The notes beneath the pieces are model-generated. The model was not told the DNA's origin, made no database searches, and saw only the letters and a list, made by a program, of their open reading frames with translations. A stretch of DNA of 64,000 bases, taken from NCBI RefSeq assembly GCF_007644035.1, contig NZ_VMTV02000291.1, forward strand, positions 124,001-188,000, written 5' to 3'. The position numbers were made by a program, and so were the translations under genes. Positions 43,058-52,091 of this stretch are shown one piece after another. This stretch comes from Vogesella mureinivorans (GTDB lineage: Bacteria; Pseudomonadota; Gammaproteobacteria; Burkholderiales; Chromobacteriaceae). Each line of letters starts with the position of its first letter. Position 1 is the stretch's first letter.

Positions 43058-43744
43058 ATGAGCCAATTCCGTATTGCACCGTCCATCCTGTCTGCCGACT
43101 TTGCCCGCCTGGGCGAGGAAGTGCGCAATGTCATTGCCGCTGGCGCCGACATCATCCACTTCGACGTGATGGACAACCACTACGTACCCAACCTCACCAT
43201 GGGCCCGATGTTCTGCGAGGCGATTCGCCCGCACAGCAGCGCCCCTATCGACGTGCATCTGATGGTAAAGCCGGTAGACGCACTGGCTGCCGCGTTTGCC
43301 AAGGCCGGCGCCGACATCATTACCTTCCACCCGGAAGGCTCCGAGCACATCGACCGCACCCTGGGCCTGATCAAGGAAGCAGGCTGTAAAGCCGGCCTGG
43401 TATTCAACCCGGCCACCCCGCTGAGCTACCTAGACCACGTGATGGACAAAATCGACATGGTGCTGATCATGTCGGTGAACCCAGGCTTTGGCGGCCAGAA
43501 GTTCATCCCGCACGCGCTGGAAAAAGTGCGTGCCGCCCGCCAGCGCATCGACGAATACACCGCCAAGCACGGCGGCGAAATCTGGCTGGAAGTGGACGGC
43601 GGCGTGAAAGTGGACAATATCGCCGAGATTGCCGCCGCCGGTGCCGACACCTTTGTCGCCGGCAGCGCCATCTACAACACGCCAGACTACAAAGCCACCA
43701 TCGATGCCATGCGCGCCGAGCTGGCCAAGGTTGGCCGCGCGTGA
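43058..43744 (+). CDS. rpe: Ribulose-phosphate 3-epimerase
   Basis: 228 residues, TIM barrel, interconverts ribulose 5-phosphate and xylulose 5-phosphate. Signature: [35 protein letters not shown] and [11 protein letters not shown]. It starts at the ATG at 43058, not the longer frame from 42899. Overlaps the SDR gene by 4 bases (GTGA). Confidence 0.96.
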   Translation: MSQFRIAPSILSADFARLGEEVRNVIAAGADIIHFDVMDNHYVPNLTMGPMFCEAIRPHSSAPIDVHLMVKPVDALAAAFAKAGADIITFHPEGSEHIDRTLGLIKEAGCKAGLVFNPATPLSYLDHVMDKIDMVLIMSVNPGFGGQKFIPHALEKVRAARQRIDEYTAKHGGEIWLEVDGGVKVDNIAEIAAAGADTFVAGSAIYNTPDYKATIDAMRAELAKVGRA

Positions 43745-44469
43745 ACGGCTACATCGTCACCGGCGCCTCGCGCGGGCTAGGCGCTGCGCTGGTGGCGCAG
43801 CTGCTGGCCGACGGCGGCCACGTGGTAGCCATTGCCCGTGACTGCAGCCCGCTGCCACCCCACCCGCAGCTGGCCACCATCGACGCCGACCTGGCCGATA
43901 GCCACCTGCTGCCACTGCTGGCCGAGCGCGCACTGGCGCAGCTGGCCAGCTGTAGCAGCCTGACGCTGATCAACAACGCCGGCACCGTGCAGCCCATCGC
44001 CAGCATCGGCAGCTTTGCCGACGGCGTGGCCGAGCAGGCCCTGGCGCTGAACCTGACCGCCCCCATCGTGCTGTGCAATGCCTTTGTGGCACACACTGCC
44101 GGTTTTGGCGGCCAGCGCCGCGTGCTGAACATCTCGTCGGGTGCCGCGGCCAACGCCTACCCCGGCTGGGCGGTGTACTGCGCCAGCAAGGCGGGGCTGG
44201 ACCACTTCACCCGCACCCTGGCGCTAGAACAGCAGGCTGCGGCCAACCCTGTGCTAGCCGTGTCGCTGTACCCCGGCGTAGTGGATACCGGCATGCAGGG
44301 TGAGATTCGCGCCGCCGACCCGGCGCATTTCCCCAACCTGCCGCGCTTTACCGCGCTGAAGGCCGAAGGCCAGCTGACCCAGCCCGCCGACTGCGCCGCG
44401 GCAATCTGCCGCTACCTGCATGGCAGCAACTTCGGCCAGCAGGCGGTAGCGGATATCCGCCTACTGTAA
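43741..44469 (+). CDS. SDR-family oxidoreductase (sepiapterin reductase/benzil reductase-like)
   Basis: 242 residues from a GTG overlapping the rpe stop. [13 protein letters not shown], the catalytic YCASK and a Ser in LNISSGAA are all intact. The second cofactor region and C-terminal half resemble the YueD group. It is translationally coupled to rpe, but the metabolic link is unclear. Confidence 0.85.
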   Translation: MNGYIVTGASRGLGAALVAQLLADGGHVVAIARDCSPLPPHPQLATIDADLADSHLLPLLAERALAQLASCSSLTLINNAGTVQPIASIGSFADGVAEQALALNLTAPIVLCNAFVAHTAGFGGQRRVLNISSGAAANAYPGWAVYCASKAGLDHFTRTLALEQQAAANPVLAVSLYPGVVDTGMQGEIRAADPAHFPNLPRFTALKAEGQLTQPADCAAAICRYLHGSNFGQQAVADIRLL

Positions 44470-44485
44470 AGTGCCAGCACCGCAC

Positions 44486-44515
44486 AAAAAAAGCCGCCCA
44501 GTAGGCGGCTTTTTT
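44486..44515. terminator. Bidirectional terminator between rpe-SDR and the DUF1439-like gene
   Basis: AAAAAAGCCGCC / GGCGGCTTTTTT, at least 12-bp stem with a 5-base loop. Confidence 0.9.
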
Positions 44516-44534
44516 ACGCTGGCGATAGCTTAAT

Positions 44535-45656
44535 TCACTTTTTAGCCTGCGGCTTGCGCGGCTTGGCCTTGGCTGCAGCCTTGGGCGGTACCGGCACGGC
44601 TTCGGCCGGGGCGGCGGCTTCGGCAGCATCTGCCTCCGGCTCGGCGGCTTCGGTCGCTTCTTCGCCATCATGCTTGCCCGTCACGCCAGCAAACCACGAC
44701 GGCGCCTTGAGCTCGTCCAGCGTCAGCACGTTGGCCGCAGTGGGCACCACGGTGAACACCGGCTGGCCGTGGTTGCGCACGGCCATCTGCGTACGCAGGG
44801 TCATGCTGAAACCCGTCAGCTTGGGAACACGCAGCGTGCGCTGCTCTTCCATGGCCAGCAGCTTGGCCTGGCTATCCACCAGCAGCTCGGTCTGGCTGTC
44901 AGATGCCAGCTCGCCCTGCGTCTTGGCCACCTCCTCGGACAGCTTGTCAGCCAGTGCCTGCACCTCCTTGCTGGCACTGTAGCGCTTCACGCGGGCGGCC
45001 ACTTCTTGCAGCATGACACGGCCCAGCTGCGCATCGGCGGCCGGGTCCAGCGTGAGGCGGATGCGATAGCTGGCGCCCTTCTGGCGGTCGCTCTCGCTCA
45101 GCGGCTGGAAGGTAAACGCTTTTTTGTCCACCGCGGAGTATGCCTCGCGAATGATCAGCGGCAGGTCGCGCATCACGGCATCCACCGGGATATCCGCTAC
45201 CTTATCCTGCGGCACATTGAGCTTCAGCAGCTTGCCGTGCAGCTGTGGCAGCGCCAGGTCCAGCGCCGAGGCATCCACCCAGGCGGTCAGGGTATTCAGC
45301 TGGAACAGCATGGGCACGCGCACCCAGCTTTCCACATTGGGGCGCGCAAAGCGGAAGGTTGGCACCAGCTCGATGCGGCTGGCCGGCATGTCTACCGCGC
45401 CGCGCATGTCGAAGCTGAACGAGCGCGCCACGTCTTTTACCAGATCCGGGTTGGCCAGGCTGCCCAGCTCGGCCGGGATGTCCAGGTTGCTGATGCGCAG
45501 GGTGCCGTCAAAGTTGTAGCGCGCGTCCAGGCTGCTGTGCTGCAGGGTGTAGATGGCAGCATCGTCTGCCGTCTTGTTGGCCAGCGGCGACGTGGCGCAG
45601 CCGGCCAGCGCCAGGCTGGCCGCTACGGGCAGGCAGATTCGGGTAATAAAAGGCAT
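44535..45656 (-). CDS. Lipoprotein of DUF1439-like type
   Basis: 373 residues. The signal peptide ends at LAGCATSP, a lipobox. The mature domain, with long alternating strands (LDARYNFDGTLRISNLDIPAEL, SRIELVPTFRFARPN, ASALDLALPQLHGKL), is compatible with the DUF1439/StarD-like lipid-binding lipoproteins, but I am not certain. The tail is Ala/Glu/Lys-rich. The frame is open far upstream, but the start at 45656 gives the lipobox and a TGGAGAG site. Confidence 0.65.
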   Translation of the reverse strand: MPFITRICLPVAASLALAGCATSPLANKTADDAAIYTLQHSSLDARYNFDGTLRISNLDIPAELGSLANPDLVKDVARSFSFDMRGAVDMPASRIELVPTFRFARPNVESWVRVPMLFQLNTLTAWVDASALDLALPQLHGKLLKLNVPQDKVADIPVDAVMRDLPLIIREAYSAVDKKAFTFQPLSESDRQKGASYRIRLTLDPAADAQLGRVMLQEVAARVKRYSASKEVQALADKLSEEVAKTQGELASDSQTELLVDSQAKLLAMEEQRTLRVPKLTGFSMTLRTQMAVRNHGQPVFTVVPTAANVLTLDELKAPSWFAGVTGKHDGEEATEAAEPEADAAEAAAPAEAVPVPPKAAAKAKPRKPQAKK

Positions 45657-45804
45657 GACACTCTCCAGGGCAGCAGTGCGGGCCAGGCCGCGCCACCATG
45701 ACAAAAGAAAGTGCGCATCATAAAGAAGCCACCGCGCCGGCACAAGGCGCGACGGCGGGCATCCTGTACAATGATGGCCATTTCTATTGCCACCCTGCAC
45801 TGCC

Positions 45805-46500
45805 ATGAACCTGAAACACATCAAAGCCATCGCCTTCGACCTGGACGGCACCCTGGTTGATTCCATAGCCGACCTGGCCGCCAGCGCCAACGCCATGCGC
45901 CAGGCACTGGGCCTGCCACCGCTGGACGCCGAGCGCATCAAAAGCCACGTGGGCGATGGTGTCGCCAGCCTGGTGCACCGTGCCATCACCGACGACAAAG
46001 ACGGCCAGGCCGACGAAGCGCTGTGGGCGCAAGGCTTTACGCTGTTTATCCAGCACTACCGCGCCAACCTCACCACCCACACCCGCATGTACCCCGGCGT
46101 GGCAGAAAGCCTGAACCTGCTGCGCAGCCTGGAGCTGCCGCTGGTGGTGATTACCAACAAATCGCACCGCCTGGCCGTGCCGCTGCTGGCCGAGCTGGGC
46201 ATCGATACGGCCTTCAGCATGATTCTGGGCGGCGACAGCCTGGCCGAGAAAAAACCGTCGGCGCTGCCGCTGCTGCACGCCGCCGCCGTACTGAACGTGA
46301 AGCCGCAAGAGATGATCATGGTCGGCGACTCGGAAAACGACATCCTGTGTGCCAACAAAGCCGGTGCACTGGCGGTGGCGGTAAGCTACGGCTACCGCGA
46401 TGCGGCCAAGCTGGGTGCCGACCTGGTAGTAGACAGCCTGGTAGACCTGTTTGCCCTGCTGAAAAAATCGGCCGACCCGCACGCCAACGTGCGCATGTAA
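45805..46500 (+). CDS. gph: Phosphoglycolate phosphatase Gph
   Basis: 231 residues, HAD superfamily IA. Removes phosphate from 2-phosphoglycolate formed by DNA repair or oxygenase side reactions. Motifs: FDLDGTLVDS, VITNKS and MVGDSENDI. The cap SHVGDGVASLVHRAI is as in Gph. In proteobacteria gph often sits next to rpe and trpE, as here. Confidence 0.94.
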   Translation: MNLKHIKAIAFDLDGTLVDSIADLAASANAMRQALGLPPLDAERIKSHVGDGVASLVHRAITDDKDGQADEALWAQGFTLFIQHYRANLTTHTRMYPGVAESLNLLRSLELPLVVITNKSHRLAVPLLAELGIDTAFSMILGGDSLAEKKPSALPLLHAAAVLNVKPQEMIMVGDSENDILCANKAGALAVAVSYGYRDAAKLGADLVVDSLVDLFALLKKSADPHANVRM

Positions 46501-46513
46501 TGCTGCAGCGCCG

Positions 46514-46539
46514 CGCCGCCTGTACGGCGGCCGGCTTTT
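46514..46539 (+). terminator. Weak terminator-like hairpin after gph
   Basis: GCCGCC / GGCGGC, 6-bp stem with a 5-base loop (also part of a GC-rich repeat), then CGGCTTTTG. The T-run is short, so it may be partial. Confidence 0.45.
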
Positions 46540-46588
46540 GCGACACAATAGCCCCGCATACCGACAACATTCCCCCGCTGCCGACATC

Positions 46589-46666
46589 ATGAAATTCCTG
46601 CCCAATCGTGCCAGCTGGCGATGGCAAAGCCCAGCCCGCCGCCGCTCATCCCACGAACCGAACTGA
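46589..46666 (+). CDS. Candidate trpE leader peptide (25 aa)
   Basis: ATG AAA TTC ... codes [19 protein letters not shown]... with two Trp codons at positions 10 and 12, 18 bases before the trpE start. Two Trp in a short reading frame upstream of trpE is how attenuation leaders look. However, I find no terminator/antiterminator hairpins after it, so translation-coupled control is the alternative. Conservation is untested. Confidence 0.3.
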   Translation: MKFLPNRASWRWQSPARRRSSHEPN

Positions 46667-46683
46667 CACCATTGGACACCCGC

Positions 46684-48147
46684 ATGACACCGCAAGCTTT
46701 CAACGAGCTGGCCCAGGCCGGCTATAACCGCATCCCCGTTACCCTCGAACTGTTCGCCGACCTGGACACCCCGCTGTCGGTGTACCTGAAGCTGGCCAAC
46801 CAGCCCTACTCCTACCTGCTGGAATCGGTCGTGGGCGGCGAGCGCTCGGGCCGCTACTCGTTCATCGGCCTGCCAGCCACCACGCGTATCCGCGTGCAAG
46901 GCCACAGCGTGCAGGTGGAATACGGTGACAAAGTCATCGAGCGCTACGAAGGCAACCCGCTGACCTTTATCGAAGAATTCAGCCAGCGCTTCAACACCCC
47001 GCCTATCGACGGCCTGCCGCGCTTTACCGGCGGCCTGGTGGGCTACTTTGGCTACGACACCGTGCGCTACGTAGAGCGCCGCCTGGCGGCCACGCAAAAG
47101 CCCGACCCGGTAGGCACGCCCGATATTTTGCTGATGCTGTCCGAAGAGCTGGCTGTGGTCGACAACCTGTCAGGCAAGCTCTACCTGGTGGTGTACGCCG
47201 ACCCGGCGGTGCCCAACGCCCTGCCCAAGGCCAATGCCCGCCTGGCGCAGCTGCGCGCCCGCCTGCGCGACAACGTAGCCATTCCGCTGTCGCTGCCGTC
47301 CACCGCCACCGCCGCGCAGAGCGAATACGGCGAAGAAGCCTTCAAGCGCGACGTCGCCAACGCCAAAAACTACATTCTGGACGGCGACATCATGCAGGTG
47401 GTGCTGGCCCAGCGCATGAGCATGCCGTTCAGCGACTCGCCGCTGTCGCTATACCGTGCGCTGCGCAGCCTGAACCCGTCGCCGTACATGTTCTTCTACC
47501 ACTTTGACGACTTCCACGTGGTAGGCGCCTCGCCGGAGATCCTGGTGCGCCGCGAAAACGACACCGTGACCGTGCGCCCCATCGCCGGCACCCGCCCGCG
47601 CGGCAAGACCCGTGAAGAAGACCAGGCGCTGGCAGAAGACCTGCTGGCCGACCCGAAAGAAATCGCCGAGCACGTGATGCTGATGGACCTGGGCCGCAAC
47701 GACGTTGGCCGCGTGGCCGATACCGGCAGCGTGAAGATCACCGACAATATGGTGATCGAGCGCTACTCGCACGTGATGCACATCGTGTCCAGCGTAGAAG
47801 GCACGGTCAAACCGGACGTGTCCAATATCGACATCCTGAAAGCCACCTTCCCGGCCGGCACCCTGTCCGGCGCGCCAAAGGTGCGCGCCATGGAAATCAT
47901 CGACGAGTTCGAGCCCACCAAACGTGGCGTGTACGGCGGCGCCGTTGGCTACCTGGGCTTTACCGGCGACATGGACCTGGCCATTGCCATCCGCACGGCC
48001 GTGATCAAGAACGAGGTGCTGTACGTGCAGTCTGGCGCGGGCGTGGTGGCCGACTCGGTACCGCAGTCGGAATGGGAAGAAACACAAAACAAGGCCCGCG
48101 CCGTGGTGCGCGCCGCCCAGCTGGTGCAAAGCGGCCTGGACGCCTGA
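46684..48147 (+). CDS. trpE: Anthranilate synthase component I TrpE
   Basis: 487 residues. Makes anthranilate from chorismate, first step of tryptophan synthesis. Signature [21 protein letters not shown] with the Trp-binding LLES; catalytic region [24 protein letters not shown] and [17 protein letters not shown]. The frame is open to 46621, but homology begins at the ATG at 46684. Followed by a repeat copy and a terminator. Confidence 0.95.
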   Translation: MTPQAFNELAQAGYNRIPVTLELFADLDTPLSVYLKLANQPYSYLLESVVGGERSGRYSFIGLPATTRIRVQGHSVQVEYGDKVIERYEGNPLTFIEEFSQRFNTPPIDGLPRFTGGLVGYFGYDTVRYVERRLAATQKPDPVGTPDILLMLSEELAVVDNLSGKLYLVVYADPAVPNALPKANARLAQLRARLRDNVAIPLSLPSTATAAQSEYGEEAFKRDVANAKNYILDGDIMQVVLAQRMSMPFSDSPLSLYRALRSLNPSPYMFFYHFDDFHVVGASPEILVRRENDTVTVRPIAGTRPRGKTREEDQALAEDLLADPKEIAEHVMLMDLGRNDVGRVADTGSVKITDNMVIERYSHVMHIVSSVEGTVKPDVSNIDILKATFPAGTLSGAPKVRAMEIIDEFEPTKRGVYGGAVGYLGFTGDMDLAIAIRTAVIKNEVLYVQSGAGVVADSVPQSEWEETQNKARAVVRAAQLVQSGLDA

Positions 48148-48158
48148 CAGCACAGCGC

Positions 48159-48171
48159 TGCGGCCAACCTT
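48159..48171 (+). repeat. DUS-like 13-mer downstream of trpE
   Basis: TGCGGCCAACCTT in the trpE 3' untranslated region, 6 bases before the terminator stem. Confidence 0.7.
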
Positions 48172-48176
48172 TTCCC

Positions 48177-48199
48177 AGCCCGCCATTGGCGGGCTTTTT
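48177..48199 (+). terminator. Intrinsic terminator of trpE
   Basis: AGCCCGCC / GGCGGGCT, 8-bp stem, 3-base loop, TTTTT. Confidence 0.85.
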
Positions 48200-48205
48200 C
48201 ATGGC

Positions 48206-51022
48206 TCAGGCCTCGCCCGCTACCGGCTGCTTGCGCTGCGCCAGCCAGTCCTGCAGCTGCGGTGGCGCCATGGGCCGGCCGTAGAAATAGCCCTGCACCT
48301 CGTCGCAGCGCAGCGCGTGCAGCTGGGCCAGCTGGCTGGCGGTTTCCACGCCTTCGGCAATGGTGACAAAGCCCAGCGAGCGCGACAGGCTGATGATGGC
48401 TTCGATAATGGCCGCCCCGCGCGGGTCGTTGTCCAGGTCCAGGATAAAGCTGCGGTCGATCTTGAGCCGGTCTATCGGGAAGCGGCGCAGGTAGTTCAGC
48501 GACGAATACCCGGTACCGAAATCGTCTATCGACAAACGCACGCCCAGCGCGTGCAAGCGCTCCATCACCAGCAAGGCATCGTCCGGGTTGTCCAGCACCA
48601 CGCTTTCGGTCAGCTCCAGCTCCAGGCAGGCCGGGGCCACCCCGGCGTCGGCCAGGTACTGTGCGGCCTGCTGCACCAGCCCCGGCTGGCGGAACTGCAG
48701 GGCAGACAGGTTCACCGCCACCTGCGGCACCGCCACCCCGGCGGCGTGCCATGCGGCCAACTGGCCGATCGCCTCGCGCATCACCCAGGCCCCTAGCGGC
48801 ACAATCAGGCCGCTTTCCTCGGCCAGCGGGATGAACTCGCCCGGCGACACCATGCCCAGCGTGGGGTGCTGCCAGCGCACCAGCGCCTCTACCCCCACCA
48901 GCCGGCCATCCAGCGTGCACTGCGGCTGGTAGTGCAATAGCAGCTGCTGGTTGTCCAGCGCGCTGCGCAGGTCGGATTCCAGCTTGAGGCGGCTAACCGT
49001 GCGCTGCTGCATATGCTGCGCAAAGAAACGGAAGGTATTGCGCCCTTCGTCTTTGGCGCGGTACATGGCCGCATCGGCACAGCGCAGCAGCACCTCCAGC
49101 GTGTCGCCGTCGGTGGGGGCCATGGCAATGCCAATGGATGGCGTCACCACCATATCGTAGCCGGCAATCTCGTAAGGCTGCCCCAGGGTCGCCAGTACGT
49201 GTTCGGCCCAGTGCGCCGCCTCTGGCGCCGTGGTTTCCGGCAGCAGCACAATGAATTCGTCGCCGCCCAGCCGCGACAGCGTATCGCGCTCGCGCACACA
49301 GCGGGCCAGCCTGCGGCCAACCTCTTGCAATAGCTGGTCGCCTACGCTGTGGCCCAGGGTGTCGTTAATGTTCTTGAAGCGGTCCAGGTCGATGAACATC
49401 AGCGCCAGGCTGGTACCGTTGCTACGCATGGCGGATAGCGCCAGACCGGCGTGGTCGCTTAGCAGTGCGCGGTTGGCCAGGCCGGTAAGGCTGTCGTAGT
49501 AGGCCAGGCGGCGGATATAGGCTTCGGATTCTTTCTGGCTGCTGATGTCGCTGAACACGCTGATGTAGTGGCTGATCTGGCCGTCTTCGCCACGCACGCT
49601 GGAAATGGACTGCCACTCGGGAAACACGCCGCCGTCCTTGCGCCGGTTCCAGATTTCGCCCTGCCAGTAGCCGTGCTCGTCGATGTCTTGCCACATGCGC
49701 TGGTAAAACGCCTGGTCCTGGCTACCCGACGACAGCAGGCTGGGGCGCTGCCCGCGCACGTCTTCCAGGCTATAGCCGGTAATGCGCGTAAAGGCTGCGT
49801 TCACATCCACAATACGCTGCTGGCCGTCGGTGATGAGGATGCCGTTATGCGCGGCGGCCATCACGCGTGCCCATAGCTGCAGCGCGCCCTCGTCGCGGTG
49901 GCGCTGGCTAATGTCGCGCGACACCATGATGCAGGTTTCGCTACCGTTGGCCGCCACCTTGCGTGCGGCCGACAGCTCGAACCAGTGCGGGCCGTCGGGC
50001 AGCAGCAGCATGATCTGCTTGCCGCTGGATTCGCCGTGGCACAGCGCCTCGACAATCACGCTGTGAATAATGGCCGCCTGCTCTGCCGGCATGGCCTCGT
50101 GCACGTGCTTGCCCAGCAGGTATTCGCGTGGCGAGACCAGCTTGTCGCTGGCGGTATGCGACCACACTTGCAGGTAGCGCCCGTCGGCGCTCATTTCAAA
50201 CAGCAGGTCGGGAATGGCCTGCAGCAGCGCCTCTTGCTCCTTGGCCAGGTTGCTGGCGCGACGCTCGCGCTCGGCCAGCTCGCCCAGCGTGTGCTGCAGC
50301 TGCCGCTGCATGGTGTTGAATGCCTCGCACACGGCGCGCGTTTCGCTTACCCCTTGCAAAGGCAGCACGGGGGCGTGGCCCTGCTGCGCCAGCTGCAGCG
50401 CCGCGGCCTGCAGGTTGGCCAGCGGGCGCGCCACGTACAGCCACACCAGCAGGTACAGCACCAGTAGCAGGCAGCACAGCATGACGCAGGGCAGCACAAA
50501 GCTTTGCTGCAGCCGGCTGCGCTCCAGCGCCAGCTGCGGCCCCAGGTCGTAGGCCAGCACCACCATGCCTTTGCGCACGCCGCGCAGCTCCTGGTCTTCC
50601 TGGTCGGGCACCGACACCGCCAGATACAGGTACTGCTTGTCGTAATCGGGGTGCAGGATGGCCAGGCTATGCTGCCAGGCCTGCTGCAACAGGCCGGCGG
50701 GCAGACCTGGCAGGGTATCGATGCTGCGGCCAACGTCTTGCTGCTGCATGGCGTGGGCGATCAGCCCGCGGCTATTGGCCACCACGGCCTGCGCCAGGCG
50801 GGCATCGGTCGCCAGCAGCATCAGCTCTTCACTCACACGTAGCGGGCCAGACTGCGACAGCTCCTGCAGCAGGTGGTAGGCGTCTTTCTGCGCCACCAGG
50901 CTGGCGTCACGGAAGGCTTGCTGCCTGCGGCCCTGCTCGGCCACACCGTAGGCACCCGCCAGGGTAAGCAGCAGGAAAAACAGCACCACCATGGGCAGCA
51001 GGCTTTTCAGGGACAAGCGCAT
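48206..51022 (-). CDS. Membrane-bound PAS-GGDEF-EAL c-di-GMP enzyme
   Basis: 938 residues. A transmembrane helix at the N-terminus, a periplasmic part of about 145 residues, a second helix near residue 185, HAMP-like segment, two PAS-like domains (about 265-500), then GGDEF (LGGDEF intact, so cyclase may be active) and EAL (VEALVRW, DDFGTGYSS, QGYFYGRPM intact, so phosphodiesterase may be active). Its ATG shares one base with the stop of the upstream binding lipoprotein gene, which makes that protein the probable signal input. Confidence 0.92.
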   Translation of the reverse strand: MRLSLKSLLPMVVLFFLLLTLAGAYGVAEQGRRQQAFRDASLVAQKDAYHLLQELSQSGPLRVSEELMLLATDARLAQAVVANSRGLIAHAMQQQDVGRSIDTLPGLPAGLLQQAWQHSLAILHPDYDKQYLYLAVSVPDQEDQELRGVRKGMVVLAYDLGPQLALERSRLQQSFVLPCVMLCCLLLVLYLLVWLYVARPLANLQAAALQLAQQGHAPVLPLQGVSETRAVCEAFNTMQRQLQHTLGELAERERRASNLAKEQEALLQAIPDLLFEMSADGRYLQVWSHTASDKLVSPREYLLGKHVHEAMPAEQAAIIHSVIVEALCHGESSGKQIMLLLPDGPHWFELSAARKVAANGSETCIMVSRDISQRHRDEGALQLWARVMAAAHNGILITDGQQRIVDVNAAFTRITGYSLEDVRGQRPSLLSSGSQDQAFYQRMWQDIDEHGYWQGEIWNRRKDGGVFPEWQSISSVRGEDGQISHYISVFSDISSQKESEAYIRRLAYYDSLTGLANRALLSDHAGLALSAMRSNGTSLALMFIDLDRFKNINDTLGHSVGDQLLQEVGRRLARCVRERDTLSRLGGDEFIVLLPETTAPEAAHWAEHVLATLGQPYEIAGYDMVVTPSIGIAMAPTDGDTLEVLLRCADAAMYRAKDEGRNTFRFFAQHMQQRTVSRLKLESDLRSALDNQQLLLHYQPQCTLDGRLVGVEALVRWQHPTLGMVSPGEFIPLAEESGLIVPLGAWVMREAIGQLAAWHAAGVAVPQVAVNLSALQFRQPGLVQQAAQYLADAGVAPACLELELTESVVLDNPDDALLVMERLHALGVRLSIDDFGTGYSSLNYLRRFPIDRLKIDRSFILDLDNDPRGAAIIEAIISLSRSLGFVTIAEGVETASQLAQLHALRCDEVQGYFYGRPMAPPQLQDWLAQRKQPVAGEA

Positions 51023-51996
51023 TACCGCCCCCCTTCCACAAAATCCGGCACCGCCAGACGGCCTAGCTGTACCGGTTTGGGCAGCAGGCCGGCACGCGAC
51101 ATCACATTGGCCAGGTTACGGGCTTCGTCGTCCAGCCGCCCGCCTAGCCAGCGCAGGTTTTCCTGCCGCCCCGGCAGGCGCAGCCCGGCAAATATCGGCG
51201 TCAGCTCGGCGTGATTCACCCCCATCTGCGCGGCCATATAGGCATAGGCTTCAGCGCGCTGGCGGCTGAATTTGTCCAGCATGGCAAAGTGGCTATCCAC
51301 CAGCGCCTGCAAGGCCTGACGAGTGTTTAGCAAGGCATCTTCGCGCACGGCCAGCACATCCACGATACGCCCGGGGATATCGGCGCTACTGAACAGCACG
51401 CGCGCGCCCCCCGCACGCAGGCGGCTGGCCTGCGGCTCCATGGTGACCAGCGCATCGACACTGCCAAAGTCAAACGCGGCTTCGTGCTGGTCCAGCAGCA
51501 GCGGTACGGGTATCACCTGCTCACGGCTCAGGCCGGCACGCTGCAGCATGGCGTCCAGCATTACCGCCCCCACGGCACTGGCTTCCACGCCAATACGGCG
51601 GCCCGCCAGCTGGCCCAGGCTGGTAATACTGCTACGTGCCAGCACCACGTCGCCGCCGTGCGACACATCCAGCACGGCAATTACTTTTAGCGGAATGCCC
51701 TCGGCCAGCGCGCTGATGACCTCATCCAGCGTCAGGCAGGCACCATCCAGCATGCCGGCACTGAGCGCCCGCAGGCTGCTGGTAGACGAACTGATGTGCA
51801 GCAGGCGTACCTGCTTGCGGTTCAGCACATGGGTATCGGCAGCCCAGGAAATAAACAGATAGCCTGGCCAGCCGTTACTGCCGATGCGCAGCAGTGGCTC
51901 TGGCGTACTGCAGCCAGCCAGTGCCAGCGCGGCAAGGCCGGCTTGCAGCAGCTGGCGGCGGCTGAGGGGGCAGGATCGTGGCGGGTAAGCGTTCAT
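51022..51996 (-). CDS. NMT1/SsuA-like periplasmic binding lipoprotein
   Basis: 324 residues. A signal with LALAGCS lipobox and the type-2 binding fold of nitrate/taurine/thiamine-precursor-binding proteins (RIGSNGWPGYLFISWAAD, LTLDEVISALAEGIPLKVIAVLDVSHGGDVVLA, RRIGVEASAVGAVML, LVTMEPQASRLRAGG). Such proteins usually serve ABC importers, but none is here; the gene is fused in translation to the GGDEF-EAL gene, so it probably senses a ligand for it. Confidence 0.85.
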   Translation of the reverse strand: MNAYPPRSCPLSRRQLLQAGLAALALAGCSTPEPLLRIGSNGWPGYLFISWAADTHVLNRKQVRLLHISSSTSSLRALSAGMLDGACLTLDEVISALAEGIPLKVIAVLDVSHGGDVVLARSSITSLGQLAGRRIGVEASAVGAVMLDAMLQRAGLSREQVIPVPLLLDQHEAAFDFGSVDALVTMEPQASRLRAGGARVLFSSADIPGRIVDVLAVREDALLNTRQALQALVDSHFAMLDKFSRQRAEAYAYMAAQMGVNHAELTPIFAGLRLPGRQENLRWLGGRLDDEARNLANVMSRAGLLPKPVQLGRLAVPDFVEGGR

Positions 51997-52091
51997 ACGG
52001 CCAAAACCAGTGGATATTTAGTAAATCATACTTAATAACCATAATGTTTCTATAGGTATTACAGAAAAGACTGCGCCACATCACATTCGCG

